Of a stretch of DNA of 7,103 bases, positions 1 to 5,188 are shown one piece after another. The stretch is taken from positions 1 through 7,103 of the forward strand of contig WFQV01000345.1 in NCBI GenBank assembly GCA_015486905.1, written 5' to 3'. The stretch is from Melioribacteraceae bacterium (GTDB lineage Bacteria > Bacteroidota > Ignavibacteria > Ignavibacteriales > Melioribacteraceae). A program made the translations under genes and the position numbers. Below the pieces are notes generated by a model. It was not told where the DNA came from. It made no database searches and saw only the letters and a program-made list of their open reading frames with translations. The first letter of the stretch is position 1, and every line of letters starts with the position of its first letter.

Positions 1-521
1 AAGAAGGGGAAAAAGACAAGAAAGAGAAAAAGGCAAAAAAAGGCAAGGGTAAATCTATTATCGGCGGGCTTTCTCTTTACGTCATTCAACTGATTGCCGT
101 TTATTTTATTACCGCAAATCTTTTAATTAGCAAATATGCAGATAAAAATACCAAAATAAACTTGGCAAACAAAGTCGAATTGGTCGAAGAAGTGGCAAAG
201 AAAAATCCTGCTAACGAGCAGCATTTTCTCTATCCCCTAAACGATATTGTTGTTAACCCCGCGGGTAGCAACGGCTCTTCTTTGTTAATGGTCTCCATTG
301 CTTTTGACCTGGGTTCAACCGAGCAGGTAAACGAAATGAAATCTAAAGATGTAATGGTAAAGGACCATATTATTTCTGTCCTTTCGAGCAAATATCTTCA
401 ACAGCTTTCCGACCCATCTTATAGGGATTCACTCAAAAAGCAAATCGGTTTAGACATCAAAGAATTAATGCCAAATATCAAATTAAAAAATGTTTATTTC
501 AGTAAATATATCATAGACTAA
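1..521 (+). CDS. fliL: Flagellar basal body-associated protein FliL (5' partial)
   Basis: FliL is a single-pass inner-membrane protein that surrounds the MotA/MotB stator units and supports torque. The reading frame (codons from base 3) is open from the window edge to the TAA at 519-521, giving 172 visible residues, so the start lies upstream. The visible part has a very Lys-rich cytoplasmic segment (bases 3-53) and one hydrophobic helix (about bases 54-128, SIIGGLSLYVIQLIAVYF onward). A periplasmic domain follows with FliL family features: YPLNDIVVNP, a central V-KDHIISVLSSK segment and the terminal NVYFSKYIID, which matches the usual VYFTEFVVQ-like end. A TTG at 162 could be called as a start but would remove the membrane helix, so I reject it. 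The stop lies two bases before the fliM ATG, placing fliL in the same operon. The assignment rests on the pattern of conserved positions, because FliL proteins are divergent. Confidence 0.9.
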   Translation, partial: EGEKDKKEKKAKKGKGKSIIGGLSLYVIQLIAVYFITANLLISKYADKNTKINLANKVELVEEVAKKNPANEQHFLYPLNDIVVNPAGSNGSSLLMVSIAFDLGSTEQVNEMKSKDVMVKDHIISVLSSKYLQQLSDPSYRDSLKKQIGLDIKELMPNIKLKNVYFSKYIID

Positions 522-523
522 AA

Positions 524-1507
524 ATGGCAGAATTACTTTCACAGCAGGAAATAGACAGCCTGCTTAACAATATTAAAAACGGTGAAGTAACCGAAGCTAT
601 TGAAAAGCACGATAAGGAAGCCGTCCCTTTTGATTTTAGGCTTCCAAATAGGATTTCAAAATATCAACTCAGAACAATAAGAAACATTCATGAAAATTTC
701 TCTGAGAACTTTTCTTCGTTTTTGGTCACCAAGCTTCAGAGCGTTGTTAATATTGAATTGACATCTATTGACCAACTTTATTATTCCGAATATGTCCTTT
801 CCGTTTCAAACCCTGCATGCCTTTACACTTTCGAAATAAAAGATACGGACATTAAAGGGATAGTGGAATTAAGCACTGAATTCGCTTTTAGTTTAATAGA
901 CAGACTTTTAGGCGGTAACGGAAAGGGACGCAAAGAGAGCAATGTTATCACGGTTATTGAGCAAAAAGTTTTAATGGTAATAATTGAAAACGTAATGAAG
1001 GAATTAACAAATACGTGGAATACAGTTGAGAATTTGGTCTTTGCTGTGTCCAAATTTGAATCCGATATTGACTTTGCACAAATTACATCGGCTAATGAAT
1101 CGGTTCTTCTTGTTAATTATGAAGTGATGATTGATGATGAACCTTTTATGATGAACATTTGTTACGCAACTTTTGCATTTGAAAAAATTCTCTCTAAACT
1201 TACAAATAAATCCTTGAGCTCTATTCGTCCCACCCGCTACAAAGGCGGAACGGCAAAAGACATAATGAGTTATTACCTTAAAAATACAGAGTTGAACGTA
1301 GAAGCAGAATTAGGAAGAGTAAATCTTACTTTCAAAGATATTGAAAATCTTCGGAAGGGAGATATTATTCAATTAAACAAAAATATTAGCGACGAGGTAT
1401 TGGTTAGAGTGGAAAACAAACCGATACTTATGGGAAGAATAGGAGAAGTAAACGGTCATAAGGCAGTTAAAATAACAAGGAAAATTCCTAAGGACGAACA
1501 AATTTAA
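524..1507 (+). CDS. fliM: Flagellar motor switch protein FliM
   Basis: FliM is the C-ring protein that binds phospho-CheY, contacts FliG and carries FliN, so it sets the direction of rotation. The 327-residue length is normal for the family. The N-terminus holds the CheY-binding motif LSQQEIDSLL (residues 5-14), followed by a short linker. The CheC-like middle domain spans about residues 38-230 and includes the GGNGKG turn (130-135), which is the FliG-contact GGxG motif. A SpoA (FliN-like) domain spans about 255-317, ending in GRIGEVNGHKAVKIT. The intact CheY motif implies chemotactic control of switching, although no che gene lies in this window. One oddity is NICYATFAFEK (211-221), where many FliM proteins have prolines in the NxCxP and EP positions. 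The ATG is two bases after the fliL stop, with no clear Shine-Dalgarno sequence, so translation is probably coupled to fliL. Confidence 0.97.
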   Translation: MAELLSQQEIDSLLNNIKNGEVTEAIEKHDKEAVPFDFRLPNRISKYQLRTIRNIHENFSENFSSFLVTKLQSVVNIELTSIDQLYYSEYVLSVSNPACLYTFEIKDTDIKGIVELSTEFAFSLIDRLLGGNGKGRKESNVITVIEQKVLMVIIENVMKELTNTWNTVENLVFAVSKFESDIDFAQITSANESVLLVNYEVMIDDEPFMMNICYATFAFEKILSKLTNKSLSSIRPTRYKGGTAKDIMSYYLKNTELNVEAELGRVNLTFKDIENLRKGDIIQLNKNISDEVLVRVENKPILMGRIGEVNGHKAVKITRKIPKDEQI

Positions 1508-1512
1508 AAATC

Positions 1513-1519
1513 AGAAGGG
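1513..1519 (+). promoter_or_regulatory. Shine-Dalgarno site of fliN
   Basis: AGAAGGG lies in the 17-base gap between fliM and fliN, five bases before the ATG at 1525. This is the only true intergenic gap in the window and it has a clear purine-rich ribosome site. It supports 1525 as the fliN start over the in-frame ATG at 1546. Confidence 0.6.
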
Positions 1520-1524
1520 TAATT

Positions 1525-1965
1525 ATGAGTGAAAAAGAAGAAATAATGAACGAAGAAACTCAACCGGAAGAGCAAACGGTTGAAACAGAACCTGAAGCAG
1601 CCGAAACGGAGCCTCAGACGCAAACCGAAACATTTGACAAAGAAGAAGTTCAGATTGCCGAGTTTGAGCAAATAGACGATTCTAAACCTCGCTCGCGCTT
1701 TACCGACCATAAGTTCGATTTTCTCCAGGATTTGGAGTTAAATATTTACATCGAATTGGGTAAAGCCAAAATGAAGATAAAAGATATACTCGAACTCGAG
1801 CGCGGTTACGTAATAGAACTTGACAAATTAGCAAGCGAACCCGTTGACATTTTTGTGAACAACAAAAAAATTGCAGATGGCGAGGTGGTCGTTATCGACA
1901 AACATTTCGGAATTCGAATAATGAACCTTAACGACCCGGCTAATAAAATAGGGGAAATGTACTAA
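1525..1965 (+). CDS. fliN: Flagellar motor switch protein FliN
   Basis: FliN forms the lower part of the C-ring with FliM and helps dock export cargo (FliH-FliI) under the gate. The protein has 146 residues. The C-terminal SpoA domain spans about residues 67-138, starting at DLELNIYIELGKAKMKIKDI and containing the family pattern GEVVVIDKHFGIRI (119-132). The first ~55 residues are a low-complexity acidic tail with about 17 Glu in the first 50, rich in Thr, Gln and Pro, including two ETEP units seven residues apart. FliN proteins often have a variable N-terminus, so this is not abnormal. There is no CheC-type phosphatase domain, so it is a plain FliN and not the longer FliY of Bacillus type. 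The start at 1525 has a good ribosome site (1513-1519). The stop overlaps the fliO ATG by one base (TAATG). Confidence 0.96.
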   Translation: MSEKEEIMNEETQPEEQTVETEPEAAETEPQTQTETFDKEEVQIAEFEQIDDSKPRSRFTDHKFDFLQDLELNIYIELGKAKMKIKDILELERGYVIELDKLASEPVDIFVNNKKIADGEVVVIDKHFGIRIMNLNDPANKIGEMY

Positions 1966-2312
1966 TGAGCCTTTGGGAAATACTCAAAATGCTTTTTCCA
2001 CTGGCTGTAATATTAGTGATTTTATTAGGCGCTCTTTATTATATTAAAAAAAGTCAATTCAAATTCGGCAACGGGAAAAGCAAGAATATTAAAATTGACC
2101 TGCTTACCACGAAAGCCATTATGCCCAAAAAATATATTGCCGCCGTAAGGGTTGAGGGCAAAATTTTAATCTTGGGTGTTAGCGACTACTCTATTAACAA
2201 ACTACAAGAATTTGATTATGACCCCCAAAAGTTTAATTCCGTTTCCCCAAGGGGCGAAGTTGAAGATAAATCATTCTTTAAAATATTAAAGAGAAACCTT
2301 CGGGAAAAATGA
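1965..2312 (+). CDS. fliO: Flagellar biosynthetic protein FliO
   Basis: FliO is a small inner-membrane assembly factor that stabilises FliP during formation of the export-gate core and is not part of the final channel. The protein has 115 residues. One membrane helix near the N-terminus (about residues 5-27, ending LGALYYIKK) is followed by a basic stretch and a short cytoplasmic domain. That domain carries the typical FliO pattern: IDLLTTKAIMPKKYIAAVRVEGKILILGVSDYSINKL (residues 44-80), in which a strand-rich region ends in LGV. The C-terminus is basic. FliO is weakly conserved, so its position between fliN and fliP adds much of the confidence. The ATG overlaps the fliN stop, with a GGGGA ribosome-like site at 1951-1955 inside fliN. 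The stop overlaps the fliP start as ATGA (2309-2312). Confidence 0.92.
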   Translation: MSLWEILKMLFPLAVILVILLGALYYIKKSQFKFGNGKSKNIKIDLLTTKAIMPKKYIAAVRVEGKILILGVSDYSINKLQEFDYDPQKFNSVSPRGEVEDKSFFKILKRNLREK

Positions 2313-3067
2313 AAAGAAAAATTTTAATAGCATCCGTTTTAGCTTTATTGTTTCTGCCTTCGTTAGCTTTTGCTCAAAAGGCAGGGGGAATTACACTCCC
2401 GAAAATAAACATCGGCGTGGGGACGGCAAAAAACGGAAGCGATATTTCGGTTACTTTACAAATTCTTCTTTTGCTTACCGTTCTTTCCTTGGCACCTTCA
2501 ATTTTAATAATGACTACTTCCTATTTGAGGATAATAATAGTTTTCCATTTTCTTAAAAATGCTTTGGGTACGGCTCAAATGCCCCCCAGTCAGCTTCTTG
2601 CCGGAATTGCCCTTTTTATTACTTTTTTTATTATGGCACCCACATGGAATAAAGTTAACGATGTTGCTCTCAAACCTTTAATAGATAATAAAATAACCGT
2701 CGAACAGGCTTACGACAAAGGGATTGAACCGATACGTGAATTTATGTTCAAACATGTGCGGCAGAAGGATTTGGAGCTTTTTCTAAGCATGACGACACAG
2801 ACAAAACCGAAGACAAGAAAAGACTTGCCGACTTATGTCTTGGTACCAGCTTTTGCCATTAGCGAATTAAGGACGGGTTTCATCATCGGTTTTTTCCTTT
2901 ATATTCCTTTTATAATGCTGGATATGATTATCGCCAGCATCTTGCTTTCGATGGGAATGATGATGATTCCGCCGATGATGGTTTCACTGCCGTTTAAAAT
3001 TTTACTGTTCGTTTTAGTTGACGGATGGAATTTAATTGTAGGTTCGGTAATTAAAGGATTTATGTGA
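2309..3067 (+). CDS. fliP: Flagellar export-gate protein FliP
   Basis: FliP is the main subunit of the FliPQR channel (five copies in known structures) through which rod, hook and filament proteins leave the cytoplasm. The protein has 252 residues. A cleavable signal peptide is visible (about residues 1-22, MKRK then a hydrophobic core ending LAFA before Gln23), as is common for FliP. Highly conserved segments follow: LTVLSLAPSILIMTTSYLRI (56-75), NALGTAQMPPSQ (84-95), ALFITFFIMAP (101-111), PAFAISELRTGF (180-191) and the MGMMMIPP methionine cluster (215-222), which matches the methionine gasket of the channel. The C-terminal LPFKILLFVLVDGW (227-240) is textbook FliP. Ile192 sits where the family signature usually has Gln, Lys, Arg or Glu. 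The start overlaps the fliO stop by four bases and the end overlaps fliQ. Confidence 0.98.
   Translation: MKRKILIASVLALLFLPSLAFAQKAGGITLPKINIGVGTAKNGSDISVTLQILLLLTVLSLAPSILIMTTSYLRIIIVFHFLKNALGTAQMPPSQLLAGIALFITFFIMAPTWNKVNDVALKPLIDNKITVEQAYDKGIEPIREFMFKHVRQKDLELFLSMTTQTKPKTRKDLPTYVLVPAFAISELRTGFIIGFFLYIPFIMLDMIIASILLSMGMMMIPPMMVSLPFKILLFVLVDGWNLIVGSVIKGFM
3055..3058 (+). promoter_or_regulatory. Ribosome-binding site that favours the fliQ ATG at 3067
   Basis: AGGA lies at the end of fliP, eight bases before the ATG at 3067 and five bases before the GTG at 3064. The longer spacing and the stronger codon favour ATG 3067 as the fliQ start. The motif is short, so the support is modest. Confidence 0.45.
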
Positions 3068-3333
3068 TGACGGAAGAATTAGTGATTGGAATATTAACTC
3101 AAGCATTTTATGTTTCTCTAATCGTGCTTTTACCCATTTTGGGCATAGCTCTAATTGTCGGAATATTAATATCCGTTTTTCAAGCGGCAACCTCTATTCA
3201 GGAGATGACGTTAACATTCATTCCGAAATTATTGGTTACGGCAGTTGTTATTGTTTTTCTGATGCCGTGGATATTTGAGAAACTAATTACGTTCACGTAC
3301 AGAATTATTGACATAATAAATTCGATTGTTTAA
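3067..3333 (+). CDS. fliQ: Flagellar export-gate protein FliQ
   Basis: FliQ is a two-helix hairpin protein (four copies in known structures) that packs around the FliP/FliR core of the export channel. Started at ATG 3067 it has 88 residues, against about 89 for most relatives, and begins MTEELV, close to the usual MTPE/MTEE-type start. A GTG one codon upstream (3064) would add a second Met and overlap fliP by four bases. Two hydrophobic segments (about residues 14-38 and 54-78) flank the strongly conserved loop SVFQAATSIQEMTLTFIPK (36-54), the hallmark of FliQ. A terminal TYRIIDIINSIV follows. The TAA at 3331-3333 directly abuts the fliR ATG, so the two are probably translated in step. Confidence 0.97.
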   Translation: MTEELVIGILTQAFYVSLIVLLPILGIALIVGILISVFQAATSIQEMTLTFIPKLLVTAVVIVFLMPWIFEKLITFTYRIIDIINSIV

Positions 3334-4107
3334 ATGTTAGATGTATTAATAAATAATTTCCTCGGCTTTTTGCTCGTTTTCGTAAGGGTGTTTGCGCTCT
3401 TTATTGCCGCACCTATTTTAGGCGACCGTGCAATACCGATGCTTTTAAGGATGTTGCTCTCGATTTTCATCGCATTAATTTTAGTAATGATTACGAAAGT
3501 TAATATTGACGTCGGTGAGGTTAATCTGTGGTTTATTGCAATGAGCGCTTTACGTGAAATGGTTGTGGGCTTGATGATAGGATTTTTTATGCACTTGATT
3601 TTCTGGGGAATATCTTTCGCCGGCAGCATAATGGGATTTAACCTGGGCTTGAGCCTCGCAGAGTTAATAAGTCCTATGCAGGAAATGAACGCCGACGTAA
3701 TTAGCCTCTCAATTTATTTTTTGGGTATGTTTGTTTTTCTTTTAATCGATGGACCTGAATTTTTAATTCGTTCCTTGTTTTACTCATTTAAGGTAATTCC
3801 GTTAAACGGAGTAATTCTAAGCAAGCAAGTTGAGAATTCATTATTACGTCAATCTGCCGAGGTTTTCGTAATTGCCGTTAAAATCGCTTCACCGATAATG
3901 GTCACATTTTTCCTTTTAACAATTGCCGAAGGAATAATGTCTAAAATAATCCCGCAGATGCAAGTCTTTTTTGTCCTTTACCCTTTACAATTGGGAATAG
4001 GAATTTTAATGATTTCGGTTACTGTGGTCTTCTTCTTTTTTGTAATTAAGGATTTACTAATGCTTCATGAAGAAAATTTGCTCACATTAATAAAAGCAAT
4101 GGGTTAA
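3334..4107 (+). CDS. fliR: Flagellar export-gate protein FliR
   Basis: FliR is the single-copy subunit that completes the FliPQR channel and contacts FlhB. The protein has 257 residues, the usual length, with several hydrophobic segments. Recognisable family features in order are FVRVFALFIAAPILGDRAIP (16-35), ALREMVVGLMIGFFM (72-86), the MGFNLGLSLAELISP loop (100-114), DGPEFLIRS (139-147), VKIASPIMVTFFLL (182-195) and IIPQMQVFFVLYPLQLGIG (205-223), which matches the usual PQMNVF-LG-PL segment. It is not fused to FlhB, unlike the FliR-FlhB fusions known in some clostridia. Its ATG immediately follows the fliQ stop with no spacer and no clear ribosome site, suggesting coupling to fliQ. It ends one base before the flhB ATG. 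Confidence 0.97.
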   Translation: MLDVLINNFLGFLLVFVRVFALFIAAPILGDRAIPMLLRMLLSIFIALILVMITKVNIDVGEVNLWFIAMSALREMVVGLMIGFFMHLIFWGISFAGSIMGFNLGLSLAELISPMQEMNADVISLSIYFLGMFVFLLIDGPEFLIRSLFYSFKVIPLNGVILSKQVENSLLRQSAEVFVIAVKIASPIMVTFFLLTIAEGIMSKIIPQMQVFFVLYPLQLGIGILMISVTVVFFFFVIKDLLMLHEENLLTLIKAMG

Positions 4108-4108
4108 A

Positions 4109-5188
4109 ATGGCGGATAATAACGGACAAGAAAAAACCGAAAAAGCGACCCCGCGGAAACTTAGAAAAAGCAGGGAAGAAGGTCAGGTAGCGCGGAGTAC
4201 CGAGATTTCGAATTTTACCGTCTTCAGTGCGGGTATGCTCACACTTATGCTCAGCCGGTCTTTTTTAGGAAGCCAATTTTACGGTTTTGCGAAGGGCATC
4301 TTCGAAAATCTTAACACATTGAATATTCGGATAAATTTACTTCAGATGTACGCAACAAAGTGGGCACTTTTCTTCGTAATATCTACAGCGCCGTTTTTCC
4401 TTGGAATATTAGTTTTTACATTAGCGGCTAATATTTTGCAAGTCGGCTTTAAAATTACTCCCAAGGCTTTAATGCCAAAGTTCGATAAATTAAACCCGCT
4501 CAAAGGGCTTAAAAAAGTTTTCTTCTCTTCACAGTCATTTGTCGAAACCGTAAAATCTTTAATGAAGTTCGTTATCATCGGGTATTTGGTTTACATTTTT
4601 ATTTCCGACATGACCGAGGAAACTACGGGACTGGCAAGTTATTCCGTAGTTGATATTTTGCAATTTATGTCCGATAAGGCTTACAGCTTAATAATAAAGC
4701 TTTCTCTCATGTACGCGGTTTTTGCCGCAGCGGATTTTATTTACCAGAAATACAAATTTAAAAAAGATATGATGATGACCAAGCAGGAAGTGAAAGACGA
4801 AGTAAAGCAGACCGAAGGAAATCCTGAAATTAAAGGGAGAATTAAATCCGTACAGATGGAGATGGCTAGGAAACGTATGATGAGAGAACTCCCTACGGCG
4901 GATGTCGTAATCACAAACCCCACACACTTGGCGGTTGCCATTAAATACGACCCGCTTAAAAATAATGCTCCTGTCATTATTGCAAAAGGTGCGGATTTGT
5001 TAGCAAAGAAAATCAAAGAGATTGCACGTGAAAACGGAATTTACATTTACGAAGACAAACCCCTTGCAAGGTTACTTTACAGAAGTTGCGAAATAGGAGA
5101 TGAAATTCCCGAAGCACTTTTCGAAGCCGTTGCTAAAGTGCTTGCATTTGTTTACGGATTAAGGAAGAGAAGGAAAAGCATAGTATGA
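4109..5188 (+). CDS. flhB: Flagellar export switch protein FlhB
   Basis: FlhB sits at the cytoplasmic mouth of the FliPQR channel and switches export from rod/hook to filament proteins after cleaving itself. The protein has 359 residues. The conserved cytoplasmic start EKTEKATPRKLRKSREEGQV (8-27) is followed by four hydrophobic segments (about 33-52, 86-112, 150-166 and 192-212). A charged linker then leads to the self-cleavage motif NPTH (Asn270-His273, bases 4916-4927) within TADVVITNPTHLAVAIKYD. The C-terminal domain (274-359) carries APVIIAKGADLLAKKIKEIA and the conserved EDKPLARLLY. It ends soon after the last helix, at LRKRRKSIV, and so lacks the extra C-terminal tail seen in the 383-residue enteric protein. 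The ATG follows the fliR stop by one base. The stop overlaps the flhA ATG as ATGA (5185-5188). Confidence 0.98.
   Translation: MADNNGQEKTEKATPRKLRKSREEGQVARSTEISNFTVFSAGMLTLMLSRSFLGSQFYGFAKGIFENLNTLNIRINLLQMYATKWALFFVISTAPFFLGILVFTLAANILQVGFKITPKALMPKFDKLNPLKGLKKVFFSSQSFVETVKSLMKFVIIGYLVYIFISDMTEETTGLASYSVVDILQFMSDKAYSLIIKLSLMYAVFAAADFIYQKYKFKKDMMMTKQEVKDEVKQTEGNPEIKGRIKSVQMEMARKRMMRELPTADVVITNPTHLAVAIKYDPLKNNAPVIIAKGADLLAKKIKEIARENGIYIYEDKPLARLLYRSCEIGDEIPEALFEAVAKVLAFVYGLRKRRKSIV
5170..5174 (+). promoter_or_regulatory. Likely Shine-Dalgarno site of flhA
   Basis: AAGGA sits in the last codons of flhB, ten bases before the ATG at 5185. Together with the ATGA stop/start overlap it supports 5185 as the flhA start. 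Purine-rich coding sequence around it makes chance occurrence plausible. Confidence 0.4.

Noticed and set aside
162..521. TTG-started fliL of 119 residues
   Set aside because: The same frame is open further upstream and supplies the expected membrane helix, so the TTG is an internal Leu codon.
823..1053. Antisense frame inside fliM
   Set aside because: It lies wholly within a strongly conserved gene, has no recognisable motif and no ribosome site.
1508..1524. Promoter or terminator in the fliM-fliN gap
   Set aside because: Seventeen bases are too few for either in full, and only a ribosome site is visible. An internal promoter inside fliM cannot be excluded by eye.
1504..1710. Antisense frame opposite the fliN tail
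   Set aside because: Its Phe/Arg-rich translation is the complement of Glu/Thr-rich fliN codons, a composition effect.
1525..1965. FliY (FliN with a CheC phosphatase domain)
   Set aside because: The gene has only 146 codons, with a low-complexity tail in place of any CheC-like domain.
2623..2629. Run of seven T in fliP as a frameshift or terminator signal
   Set aside because: The FliP frame is intact on both sides (ALFITFFIMAP) and there is no GC-rich hairpin before the T run.
3330..3629. Antisense frame opposite fliR
   Set aside because: Shadow of fliR with no family resemblance.
1946..5188. Virulence-type (injectisome) secretion operon as an alternative identity
   Set aside because: The FliM CheY-binding motif, FliL and FliO, and the flagellar forms of FlhA and FlhB all point to flagella; injectisomes lack FliL and FliO.
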